From positions 1 through 64,000 of the forward strand of contig CADEFT010000038.1 of assembly GCA_902826685.1 (NCBI GenBank): a DNA stretch of 64,000 bases, in the 5' to 3' direction. Every line of letters starts with the position of its first letter. Position 1 is the first letter of the stretch. Source of the stretch: an uncultured Acidobacteriota bacterium (lineage in GTDB: Bacteria > Acidobacteriota > Terriglobia > Bryobacterales > Bryobacteraceae). The position numbers were made by a program, and so were the translations under genes. The notes beneath the pieces were generated by a model. That model was not told the DNA's origin and did not search any database. It saw only the letters and a program-made list of their open reading frames with translations. This document shows, in pieces, positions 1 to 11,739 of the stretch.

Positions 1-97
1 AAAACCGGCTACACGCCGGCCCGAGCGCCGTCGTTCCAAAGTAGCCACACCCAAAAGCAATTGTTGGTGGAAGCCTTGCACTTACCGGTACCCTCAT

Positions 98-751
98 CTA
101 TAAATTCGGGAATTGCTTCAGGAACCCCGAAACGGACACGGTGACAGGCTGTGTTTGAGTCCAGCGAATTCGTAGCGTGTAGTCCCGCGGTGGCCCCTTT
201 TTCAGCACTTTGCAAATATTTTTTGCAAGCCGTTCGCCGCTTATGTCCATCCCATATTTTCGGTTGGCGTTGACGATGTCATTAAAGACCATCGTCAGTT
301 CGCTATAGGTTACGGTGTAGCCAGTCGCTTTCGGACTAGAATAGGCGGTGGTCAGCTTACCACTGACTTCAAAGTCGCCTACGGTGCGGTCTGTTCCGTG
401 CAGGATATCGTATCCGGTGAAGTACCCGCCGTCCGAACCTCCGACTTCGGCATGAAAGCTGTGTTGAAAGGACCGTGCCAGTTGGCCCTGATTCTTTTGG
501 ACCTCGGGCCCTATCAGTTCCGCGTAGATCTTCAACTGTTGTTGGATCTGCCCGGTCAATCCAACGTCCGCTTGCATGTAGCTCGCCCACTTCTGGCTAT
601 CGAGGTTCACTTCCGGAGCGGCCGTGCCGTCGAGCCACAAATCGAATATCTCGCGAGCATAGTCATCCATTTTTCCCCTGACGGAGATCAGAATCGCTTC
701 AGCGGCGGCGACTTCCATCACCGCTACGGCTTTGTCTACCATGTCTCCCAT
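98..751 (-). CDS. Hypothetical protein, 217 aa
   Basis: I do not recognise this family. The start at 751 (Met-Gly-Asp-Met) is preferred over a GTG/ATG further out because GGGAGGAA lies just upstream of it, and a good sigma-70-type promoter sits at 783-811. The protein has no signal peptide or membrane segment. It opens with an Ala/Val-rich helix, has a Gly-rich centre (GGSDGGYFTGYD) and a basic C-terminal third with Thr/Val-rich strands. Base composition is clearly AT-richer than its neighbours: bases 241-300 hold only 25 G/C. This could mean recent acquisition. It stands alone, in the same direction as the next gene but 160 bp from it. Function unknown. Confidence 0.6.
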   Translation of the reverse strand: MGDMVDKAVAVMEVAAAEAILISVRGKMDDYAREIFDLWLDGTAAPEVNLDSQKWASYMQADVGLTGQIQQQLKIYAELIGPEVQKNQGQLARSFQHSFHAEVGGSDGGYFTGYDILHGTDRTVGDFEVSGKLTTAYSSPKATGYTVTYSELTMVFNDIVNANRKYGMDISGERLAKNICKVLKKGPPRDYTLRIRWTQTQPVTVSVSGFLKQFPNL

Positions 752-782
752 AGTTTCCTCCCTGGAAAGCAAGACGGCGGAG

Positions 783-811
783 AGTATATCAAATGGGAGC
801 GCACATGTCAG
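783..811 (-). promoter_or_regulatory. Sigma-70-type promoter of the gene at 98-751
   Basis: Read on the minus strand: -35 CTGACA, a 17-base spacer, -10 TATACT, then about 25 bases to the GGGAGG ribosome binding site and ATG at 751. It differs from the consensus boxes at one and two positions. This is sequence inspection only. Confidence 0.6.
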
Positions 812-913
812 GCTACGATGTTAGTAAGGACATTGCAGCGTGACACGGCGATGGATGAGTTGCGCCGACTTAAAGGAGTTCGGCCGGGGAAACCGGGTCA
901 AACGCCGGCTGCG

Positions 914-1993
914 CTAATCGATCGATTTCGCGTAAGCGGAAAGCAGAGCATTACCCGAACGCTCCAGTTCGGTGGCGTATCGGGGAGTTAAGAACCGCTC
1001 CAGCCGCAGCCGCCACTCCAAGCCGGGTGGCAGCGCGCTCAACTGCCCGATGTCTACCTTGACCGGCAACCGCCGTGGGAAATCCGGCGGCGGCCGCCGC
1101 CTCGGTCCTTCCACGCGCGAGGGCCTGATTTCCGCGGCCGCGATGGGAGCGACGGCTCCGCGAGAGCCGCCCAGATCGAGCAGCGACTCATTGAACGCCG
1201 CCACCATCCGCTCAAAAACCTCCTCCGGCCCGTCACAACGTACGCCGCCGAGATGACGCACCAGAAACCCGCGCCAGGCTTCGATCAGCAGCCTTGGGGA
1301 CCCACCGTTTTTCACGATCCGGCGGGTTAAGTCGAAGATCTGCTGCTGCAGCCCGAACCCGGCGGCACGCCGGAAAGCCAGCGGCCCGGCATCGACCTGG
1401 CCGAGCGCCGCCCCATACGCCCCCGCCAGTTGCTGAAACCGAAGGCCGGTCCATTCCCCGGCGCGAATCCGTTCCGCCAACGGCTCCAGTTCCTCGGGCG
1501 AACGAATGGACTGAATCTGAGTTTCAAGGAGCCCCGGGTCCGCCCCGCGCAAAACCTCCTGAAAGGCGGCGTGATACTCGGCCCAGGACGGAACCGTGGT
1601 CGCGCCGCAGGCCAGTGTCCGCGTATCCGGCTTTTCCATGCCGCGAAACAACCGCACGGCCAGAACCGGGCTGATGGCGATCATCCGCCGCACCACACGT
1701 GCCTGCAATCCGATGCGGCTCAGGCCGAGGCTGAGCGCCTCGGCCAGCAGGCTTTCTCCTTCGATCGCGCTGGGATACTCGGCTCCCTTGGCCAGCCGGA
1801 AGGCTTCTTCGAGCAATTCCCGCTTGGCCGTCCGCTCCCGTACCTTCGGCGACGCGGCCAACCGGATCAACAAATCGGCCCCCAATCCGGCCGGCGCCTG
1901 ACGTGCCGCCTCCACCGCCGGGCGCCACGGTTCGGGCCATTGGGCCGCCATCAGGCACGCCAAGGCCGCCTGAATCAGGAACATGCAACGCAT
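914..1993 (-). CDS. Hypothetical secreted protein, 359 aa
   Basis: Starts with a short hydrophobic stretch (residues 4-17, FLIQAALACLMAAQ) that looks like a signal peptide, so the product is probably exported. The remainder is largely alpha-helical with many Ala, Leu and Arg residues and paired helix-like segments, which suggests a helical-repeat protein, though no named family is recognisable. A second in-frame ATG lies three codons in. The last 60 residues are Arg/Pro-rich. It is divergent from the reductase operon at 2205, sharing a 211-bp intergenic region. Function unknown; coding status is supported by length, signal peptide and strong GC-rich third positions. Confidence 0.65.
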   Translation of the reverse strand: MRCMFLIQAALACLMAAQWPEPWRPAVEAARQAPAGLGADLLIRLAASPKVRERTAKRELLEEAFRLAKGAEYPSAIEGESLLAEALSLGLSRIGLQARVVRRMIAISPVLAVRLFRGMEKPDTRTLACGATTVPSWAEYHAAFQEVLRGADPGLLETQIQSIRSPEELEPLAERIRAGEWTGLRFQQLAGAYGAALGQVDAGPLAFRRAAGFGLQQQIFDLTRRIVKNGGSPRLLIEAWRGFLVRHLGGVRCDGPEEVFERMVAAFNESLLDLGGSRGAVAPIAAAEIRPSRVEGPRRRPPPDFPRRLPVKVDIGQLSALPPGLEWRLRLERFLTPRYATELERSGNALLSAYAKSID

Positions 1994-2084
1994 CCTAGCA
2001 TATAGGACTGAATCGGTCCAAAATCGTCACAGGGCAATTCTTCACCATTCAATCCAGATCCGAACCCGTTCAATGAAGTTTTGT

Positions 2085-2112
2085 TTGGATCTTCCTCGCC
2101 CCTCCCTACACT
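2085..2112 (+). promoter_or_regulatory. Candidate promoter of the reductase operon
   Basis: TTGGAT, 16 bases, TACACT, about 90 bases before the first start codon, in the AT-richer 211-bp gap between divergent genes (1994-2204). A second possible -35 (TTGACG) lies near 2148 without a convincing -10. The ribosome site GAGAGAGG precedes ATG 2205. Weak match, listed because it is the best available in the gap. Confidence 0.3.
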
Positions 2113-2204
2113 GGTCGGAAGCTGGGTAGTGGTGTAGATGTGAAACTTGACGAAATTTTAGTAGTTAAGAGCCCAAGCAGTTCCAAACAAGAGAGAGGCT
2201 ATCG

Positions 2205-3998
2205 ATGAGCACGCAACCGTTTGATCCGAAACCCGCCCTGGGAAGCGGCCTGGTTCAAATCAATCAATCGATTGAGGACATCATTCAGCAGCGTCTAGCC
2301 GAAGAACGATTGCGGTTGGAGCAGGAAGCTGGGCTGGAAGCAAAGCGCGACGTCCACCATTTCAAGAAGCCCACCGAGAATTTCTTCACCGCCGGCCAGC
2401 GCGGCCATACCACGCTGCTGTTCGGCGGCCTGACCTGGAAGCACGAAAAGCTGCTGCATGGCGCCTTCGAAGGCTTGGGCTACCTGGCCGAAGCGCTGCC
2501 GGTGGCGGACGTAGCGGCGTTCCAGTTAGGCAAGGAGTACGGCAACAACGGCCAGTGTAACCCCACCTACTTTACCGTGGGCAACCTTGTCCAGTTCCTG
2601 CAAAGCCTGGAAGCGCAAGGGCTTACCAAACAGGAAATCATCGACCGCTATGTGTTTCTCACGGCCGGCGCCTGTGGTCCCTGCCGTTTCGGCATGTACG
2701 AAGCCGAATACCGGCTGGCGCTGCGCAATTCCGGATTCGACGGTTTCCGCGTGCTGTTGTTCCAGCAGGCGGGCGGGTTGAGCCAGTCCGACGCCGAAGC
2801 CGGCCTCGAGATGAACCTCGACTTCTTCATGGGCATCCTGAACGCCTTGAACTGCGGCGATGTGATCAATGAGGTGGCGTATCAGATTCGCCCCTACGAA
2901 ACGAACCCAGGCTCGACCGACGAAACGCTCGATCGCGCCATGGACTACATGCAGGAAGTGTTCCGCAAGAAGCAACCCTGGAAGATCGGCGATAAGATGC
3001 CCGGCTTCCTGGCGGGGTTCAACGATACGGCGGAATATCTTGGCAAATTCGTCAACCAGTTGGCGAGCGACGACTACACCTCCTCGCTCAATCGCTGCCG
3101 CGATATGTTCGACGAAGTGGAAATCGACCGCCTGCGCGTGAAGCCCATCGTCAAGATCACCGGTGAGTTCTGGGCACAGACCACCGAGGGCGACGGCAAC
3201 TTCAACATGTTCAAGTTCCTGGAGCGCGAAGGCGCTCAGGTCATGGTGGAGCCCATCGGCACCTGGATCATGTACATGATTCACCAGGTGGTGCAGAAGT
3301 ATCAGGACACCAAGGGGCTTGGCGAGGGCGCGGTTCTGCCGCCGCTGTGGCGGCTCGACAAGCGCGCCAAAATCGAATTCAACTTCCGCAACAAAGTCGC
3401 TAAGCTGAAGCTGGCCGAAGCCATCTTCAAGCGCGAATATCACCGCATCGTGGATGCGCTTGGCGGCCTGGCTCATCACCTGGCCGATCAGTATGAGCTG
3501 CAGCGCATAGGTCATCCCTACTACAACTCGCGCGCCGGCGGCGGCGAGGGCCACCTCGAAGTCGCCAAGAATATCTATTATTCGAACAAGGATCTGGCTC
3601 ACATGGTGCTGAGCGTCAAGCCATTCGGCTGCATGCCTTCCACGCAGTCCGACGGCGCGCAAGCCGCGGTGACCGGGGCTTACAAAGACATGATCTATCT
3701 GCCCGTCGAAACGTCGGGCGAGGGCGAAATCAACGCCCACAGCCGCGTGCAGATGGCGCTTGGCGAGGCCAAGAACAAGGCTAAACTCGAATTCCAGGGA
3801 GCGCTCCAAAAGGCCGGTCTCACGCTCGACGACTGCCGTGCATTCGTGGAGCAACATCCCGAAACCAAGCGGCCCATGTACCAGGTGCCGCACCATAAGG
3901 GAACCATCGGCAACGCGGCCAACTTCGTGCTGCACATCGCCGACCGGATGAAGAAAGAGAACTGGACGCCCAAGCAGGCGTTGGCGGCGGTGAACTAA
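2205..3998 (+). CDS. 2-hydroxyacyl-CoA dehydratase D-component-like / double-cubane-cluster subunit
   Basis: The 597-aa protein resembles the HgdB/BcrB-like iron-sulfur component that receives electrons from an ATP-hydrolysing activator. Candidate cluster ligands are visible: Cys118 (GQCNP), Cys157 and Cys160 (ACGPCRFG), Cys217 and Cys476 (FGCMPS). The CGPCRFG and FGCMPS motifs match the C-terminal module of the large fused activase/reductase proteins of anaerobes. The stop codon TAA is followed immediately by the ATG of the activator gene, so the two are almost certainly co-translated. Residues 1-50 are a charged, probably coiled-coil extension. The substrate is not predictable: true acyl-CoA dehydratases and double-cubane proteins acting on small molecules share this fold. 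No CoA-ester pathway genes are nearby. Confidence 0.8.
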   Translation: MSTQPFDPKPALGSGLVQINQSIEDIIQQRLAEERLRLEQEAGLEAKRDVHHFKKPTENFFTAGQRGHTTLLFGGLTWKHEKLLHGAFEGLGYLAEALPVADVAAFQLGKEYGNNGQCNPTYFTVGNLVQFLQSLEAQGLTKQEIIDRYVFLTAGACGPCRFGMYEAEYRLALRNSGFDGFRVLLFQQAGGLSQSDAEAGLEMNLDFFMGILNALNCGDVINEVAYQIRPYETNPGSTDETLDRAMDYMQEVFRKKQPWKIGDKMPGFLAGFNDTAEYLGKFVNQLASDDYTSSLNRCRDMFDEVEIDRLRVKPIVKITGEFWAQTTEGDGNFNMFKFLEREGAQVMVEPIGTWIMYMIHQVVQKYQDTKGLGEGAVLPPLWRLDKRAKIEFNFRNKVAKLKLAEAIFKREYHRIVDALGGLAHHLADQYELQRIGHPYYNSRAGGGEGHLEVAKNIYYSNKDLAHMVLSVKPFGCMPSTQSDGAQAAVTGAYKDMIYLPVETSGEGEINAHSRVQMALGEAKNKAKLEFQGALQKAGLTLDDCRAFVEQHPETKRPMYQVPHHKGTIGNAANFVLHIADRMKKENWTPKQALAAVN

Positions 3999-7580
<3,582 letters not shown>

Positions 7581-7594
7581 TCTGAGTTGATCCT

Positions 7595-7625
7595 GCATCT
7601 GCGGGGATTTCCTCCCCGCGGATGC
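7595..7625 (+). terminator. Strong hairpin after the reductase operon
   Basis: A 13-bp stem (7595-7607 with 7613-7625, one G-T pair, loop TTTCC) starts 14 bases after the activator stop codon. No T-run follows, so it may be a factor-assisted terminator or an mRNA 3' stabiliser rather than a classical intrinsic terminator. Confidence 0.55.
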
Positions 7626-7759
7626 GCTGTTCACAGCCATTTCCCGCTTAGATAGCTCGCTTTCCGGTTGGTTCCCGAGCGGAAGGTGCTTAGCTGTATG
7701 CCGTGAGTCCCAGCCTAGAACAGATCTTCAGCGCTATTCTGAACTATAGGAACGAAATC

Positions 7760-8095
7760 ATGAGCGGCGCGGCGGCTAAACCGACTAAAGACCAAGCCAA
7801 GGAACATCCGATAGATGGTTTGATGACAATAGCCATTTCGCTGCCCCAGGATGTGGTCGAAGACCTTGGCTCCAAGTGGGAGGACCTTTCGCGTGGGGTT
7901 CTTGAGGCCGCCCTTGCGGAAGGCTACCGGCAGGATCTGCTATCAGCCGAACAGCTCCGGCGCAGCTTGGGGTTGGAATCCCGATTCGAAGTCGATGCGT
8001 TCCTCAAACGTCACAAAGTATCCACGACAACGATCGAAGACCTGGATGCCGATCGTGAGACGTTGCGGCGCGCTTTAGGGGAGCGCACACGCTGA
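7760..8095 (+). CDS. UPF0175-family antitoxin
   Basis: Small protein of 111 aa with the UPF0175 core: a beta-strand start (MTIAISLPQDVVEDLG), then two helices with the EAALAEGYRQ and LLSAEQLRRSLGL segments that resemble a ribbon/helix DNA-binding antitoxin. Members are usually encoded directly upstream of a DUF3368 PIN toxin, as here. I chose ATG 7760 because AGGAA lies 8 bases before it; a GTG at 7703 and an ATG at 7823 are also in frame, and the family core begins at 7823. Expected role: neutralises the toxin and represses the pair. It overlaps the toxin by 4 bp. Confidence 0.8.
   Translation: MSGAAAKPTKDQAKEHPIDGLMTIAISLPQDVVEDLGSKWEDLSRGVLEAALAEGYRQDLLSAEQLRRSLGLESRFEVDAFLKRHKVSTTTIEDLDADRETLRRALGERTR
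8077..8083 (+). promoter_or_regulatory. Shine-Dalgarno that supports a CTG start for the toxin
   Basis: AGGGGAG lies 8 bases before CTG 8092, inside the last codons of the antitoxin gene. No ATG, GTG or TTG is in frame between the upstream stop (8056) and codon 8182, which is well inside the conserved domain. Confidence 0.6.
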
Positions 8096-8565
8096 CCCTG
8101 ATTTCGGATGCCGGTCCCCTGGGGTATCTCATTGAGATCGGTGCCGTCTCGATCCTACCCTCCCTGTTCGGCGAAGTTGTAGTGCCAGAGGCGGTTGTTG
8201 CCGAGATACGCCACCCGGCAGCGCCCGAATCTATCCGCCGCTGGGCTGCCGACATGCCGGATTGGGTTCACACTGCCACCCTTTCCGTACGACCAACGAC
8301 GACCACCAGACTCGGTCCCGGCGAGAGCGCTGTCCTGCAGCTTGCGATGGAATTGGAAGAAACGGCTTATCTTCTGTTGATGGACGATAAGGCAGGACGC
8401 CGGGAGGCGAAGAAACTCGGGTTTCCCGTGATCCGAACAATTGCCTTGCTTGAAAAGGCCGCAAGCCGCGAACTCATACATTTCGAGGACGCTTTTGGAC
8501 GCCTGCTCACTACCAGTTTCTATCTTTCACAAGCCGATATCCTGAAACTGCGTAAGCGAAACTAA
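8092..8565 (+). CDS. DUF3368-family PIN-domain toxin (CTG start)
   Basis: A probable metal-dependent ribonuclease toxin of 157 aa. Translation from CTG 8092 gives LTLISDAGPLGYLIEIG, which is the expected PIN N-terminus with the first catalytic Asp (SDAGPL). The next acidic residues fall in PEAVVAEI, GPGESAVLQ and MDDKAGRREAKKLG. The first conventional start (GTG 8182) would remove the first catalytic Asp and 30 residues. The CTG overlaps the antitoxin stop as CTGA, the same geometry as the common ATGA coupling. The stop codon overlaps the convergent efflux gene by 4 bp. DUF3368 proteins are established partners of UPF0175 antitoxins. Activity itself is inferred. Confidence 0.8.
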   Translation: MTLISDAGPLGYLIEIGAVSILPSLFGEVVVPEAVVAEIRHPAAPESIRRWAADMPDWVHTATLSVRPTTTTRLGPGESAVLQLAMELEETAYLLLMDDKAGRREAKKLGFPVIRTIALLEKAASRELIHFEDAFGRLLTTSFYLSQADILKLRKRN

Positions 8566-11500
8566 TCCCCCGCCGCCGGAGCCTGCGTCCGCGGCACCTC
8601 GCTCCGCCGCCCCACCATCCACGCGCCCAGATCGTCAAACAGCGAGTAGGCCACCGGAGTCACCAGCAGCGTCAGCAGCAGCGACAGGCTCTGCCCGCCG
8701 ATGACGATGATCGCAATCGAACGGCGCTCCTCGGCACCCGGCCCGGTCCCAAGCGCGAGCGGCATCATGCCCGCCACCAGCGTCAGGGTCGTCATCAGGA
8801 TCGGGCGCAGGCGGTCGCGATTGGCCTGCATGATCGCAGACAGCTTATCCATCCCTTCGCGGCGCAGGTTGTTGGTGTGATCCACCTGCAGAATCGAATT
8901 CTTCTTGACCACGCCGAACAGCACCAGAATCCCCAGCGCCGAGTACAGGTTCAGCGTGTCGTTGAACAGCCACAGCGAGAAGAACCCGAACGGCACCGCC
9001 AGCGGCAGGCTGAGCAGAATCGTCACCGGGTGAATCATGCTCTCAAACTGCGAAGCGAGGATCATGTACATGAAGGCGATCGACAGGAGGAACGCGATCA
9101 GAAATTCGCCCAAGGTGCGTTGAAACTCGCGGCCGCGTCCGATCACCGTGCTCGAATAGGCCATCGGCATGTTGAGCTTCTCGGCGGCCTTGTACATTTC
9201 ATCCAGGCGGTCTGCCAGAGCGTAGCCTGGCGCGACGTTGGCGCGAATGCCGACCTGCCGCTCGCGGTTCAATCCTTCAATGCGATAAGCCGACATGCCC
9301 TCGCGCATCTGCACCACGCTATCGAGGCGCACCATGCCCGCCTTGGTGGACGGCACATAGAGCTTCGAAACGGTTTCGAGGCTCCGGCGGTCCCGCCCGG
9401 CCAGCCGCACCTCGACGTCGTAGTCGTCGGCGACCTTGTCGTCGCGGAAACGCGAGACTTCATCGTCGCCACCCACCATCAGGCGCAGCGACCCGGCGAT
9501 GTCGGAAGCGTCCACGCCCAGGTCGGCCGCGCGCTCGCGGGCGATCACCACGCGCAGCTCCGGCTTGGTGAGACGAAGCGTCGTATCCACGTCCACCAAA
9601 CCGGGAATCTGCAGAGCCGTCGCACGCAGCGATTCGCTATACCGCGAAAGCTCGGTCAGTTCCGGGCCGCGAATCACGAAGTCGATATCGACCGGCGCCG
9701 AACCCGAGTTCGTGGTCTGGACGTTGCGCACCTGGATGCGCACGTCGGGGTACCTTTTCTTCAGCCGGGCGCGGACTTCCTGCATCACGTCGCGCTGCGA
9801 ATAAATGTTGGTGAAGGCCTCGCGCGGCTCTCCCTTGAGCAGCGCGCTCACCAGCCGGGTGGGCGATACCACGCGCTCTTCCACCGGCTGAATGCGGATG
9901 AAGGCCCGGCCCACGTTGACCGCCTGCAGGTGGCCGGTGCCAAGCGTGAACAGCACATGCTCGACGCCAGGCAGCGACTTGAGCTCGGCGTCCATCTGGT
10001 TCATGATGCCGATCATGCTGGCGAGCGTGGCGCCTTCAGGCGCCATCATCGACATTTCGAACTCACCCTCGTCGACGTTGGTGGGAATGTACTCCTGCCG
10101 CACCATCTTGTAAAGAGGCACGCAGGAGGCGACCACCAGCAGCGCAAAACCGGCGACGATAGCGCGATGATGCATCGACCACCAGAGCATCTTGGCGTAG
10201 CCGCTGTCGACCGCCGCATAAAATCCGCGCCGCGAGCCGCCGTGCGCCGTCGTGTCTTCCGCCTTGAGCAGCCGCGAGCTCATCATCGGCGTCAGGCTGA
10301 AACTCACCAGCAGCGAGACCAGAATCGAAACGGCCGCCGTGAAGCCAAAGCTGTAGAGGAAGCGGCCGGAAACGCTCGACATGAACGAGACGGGCAGGAA
10401 CACTACCACCAGGCTCAACGTGGTGGCAAGCACCGCGAGGCCGATATCGCGAGTGGCTTCGATGGCCGCGCGGCGCGGCGCCATCTTTTTCTCCTCGATG
10501 AACCGGAAGATATTTTCGAGCACCACGATCGCATCGTCGATCACCACGCCCACCATCAGCACCAGCGCCAGCATGGTGATATTGTTCAGCGTGAAATTGA
10601 GGGCGCGCATCGCGCCGAAAGTGGCGATGACCGACGCCGGAATGGCCACCGCGGCGATAACGGTGGCGCGCCAGTTGCGCATGAACACCAGCACCACCAG
10701 CGACGCCAGCACGCTGCCGAGCACCAGGTGCAATTGCACCTCACGGAAAGCCGCTTCGATATACCGGGATTGGTCCTGCACCGCTTCGAGCTTCAGCCCC
10801 GGCGGCAGAAGCTGTTGCACGCGCACCAGGCGGTCGCGGATGGCGCGAATCACCTCCACCGTGTTGGCGCCCGACTGGCGGCGGATCTCGAGCGCCACCG
10901 CCTCCTGCCCGTCGTAACGCGCGGCGGTGCGCTGTTCCTTGTGGCCGTCTTCGGCATAGCCGATATCGCGCACGCGCACCGGCGTGCCGTTGATCGTATC
11001 CACCACCAGGTCGTTGAACAGCTTGGGATCCGGGAGCCGGCCGAGAGTGCGCAGCACCAGTTCGCGCGCGCCTTCGTCCACGCGCCCGCCGGGAATATCG
11101 GAATTCTGCCGCGCCACGGCGTCGCGCACGCGCAGAATGGGAATGCGATAGGCAGCCAGCCGGTCGGCATCGATCCAAACGTTCACCGCGCGCCGCTGCC
11201 CGCCGACGATGGTCACCTGGCCCACTCCGCCGATGCTCTCGATGGCGTCCTGGACGTCGCGGTCGGCGATCTCATACATCTCGCGCGGCGTCAGCGTGCC
11301 CGAGATGGCGATGGTCATGATGGGCGACGTATCGGCGTCCAGCTTCTTGATCAGCGGCGGCTTGGCGTCGCGCGGCAACAGGCTGATGACGCTGGCCACG
11401 GCGTCGCGAACGTCCTGCGCGGCCACGTCGATGCCGCGGTTGAGATTGAAATTAATGGTGACGATCGACAGGCTCTCGGTCGATGTGGAGCGGATATCGT

Positions 11501-11735
11501 CGATGCCTTCCACCGTCGCCACCGCGTCTTCGATGCGCCGCGTGACGGTGCTTTCCACTTCTTCGGGCGATGCGCCTGGCAGGATCGTGCGGACACTCAC
11601 GATGGGCAGATCGACGTCGGGAAACCGGTCGATGCCGAGCTTGCCGTAAGACACCGCGCCCACCACCACCAGCGCCATGATGAGCATCACGGCGAAGACG
11701 GGCCGGGCGACGCATACTTCGGCTAGCTTCTGCAT
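8562..11735 (-). CDS. RND-family efflux permease (AcrB/MdtB-like)
   Basis: The 1057-aa protein has full RND length and layout: an N-terminal membrane helix, a large periplasmic loop (about 35-335), a block of membrane helices, a second periplasmic loop, and a final helix block. The proton-relay pair is present in GVVIDDAIVVLENI, with GVVKKNSILQVDHTN in the matching C-terminal helix. These features assign it to the hydrophobe/amphiphile efflux class rather than the heavy-metal class. The adaptor lies 4 bp upstream in the same operon. No outer-membrane TolC-type gene is nearby, so a channel encoded elsewhere must be used. Substrates cannot be read from sequence. Confidence 0.92.
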   Translation of the reverse strand: MQKLAEVCVARPVFAVMLIMALVVVGAVSYGKLGIDRFPDVDLPIVSVRTILPGASPEEVESTVTRRIEDAVATVEGIDDIRSTSTESLSIVTINFNLNRGIDVAAQDVRDAVASVISLLPRDAKPPLIKKLDADTSPIMTIAISGTLTPREMYEIADRDVQDAIESIGGVGQVTIVGGQRRAVNVWIDADRLAAYRIPILRVRDAVARQNSDIPGGRVDEGARELVLRTLGRLPDPKLFNDLVVDTINGTPVRVRDIGYAEDGHKEQRTAARYDGQEAVALEIRRQSGANTVEVIRAIRDRLVRVQQLLPPGLKLEAVQDQSRYIEAAFREVQLHLVLGSVLASLVVLVFMRNWRATVIAAVAIPASVIATFGAMRALNFTLNNITMLALVLMVGVVIDDAIVVLENIFRFIEEKKMAPRRAAIEATRDIGLAVLATTLSLVVVFLPVSFMSSVSGRFLYSFGFTAAVSILVSLLVSFSLTPMMSSRLLKAEDTTAHGGSRRGFYAAVDSGYAKMLWWSMHHRAIVAGFALLVVASCVPLYKMVRQEYIPTNVDEGEFEMSMMAPEGATLASMIGIMNQMDAELKSLPGVEHVLFTLGTGHLQAVNVGRAFIRIQPVEERVVSPTRLVSALLKGEPREAFTNIYSQRDVMQEVRARLKKRYPDVRIQVRNVQTTNSGSAPVDIDFVIRGPELTELSRYSESLRATALQIPGLVDVDTTLRLTKPELRVVIARERAADLGVDASDIAGSLRLMVGGDDEVSRFRDDKVADDYDVEVRLAGRDRRSLETVSKLYVPSTKAGMVRLDSVVQMREGMSAYRIEGLNRERQVGIRANVAPGYALADRLDEMYKAAEKLNMPMAYSSTVIGRGREFQRTLGEFLIAFLLSIAFMYMILASQFESMIHPVTILLSLPLAVPFGFFSLWLFNDTLNLYSALGILVLFGVVKKNSILQVDHTNNLRREGMDKLSAIMQANRDRLRPILMTTLTLVAGMMPLALGTGPGAEERRSIAIIVIGGQSLSLLLTLLVTPVAYSLFDDLGAWMVGRRSEVPRTQAPAAGD

Positions 11736-11739
11736 GGGT

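Noticed and set aside
8877..11726. Open frame of 949 codons on the plus strand
   Set aside because: It is the antisense of the RND permease. Its His/Arg/Gln-rich composition is typical of a GC-rich shadow frame and no domain is visible.
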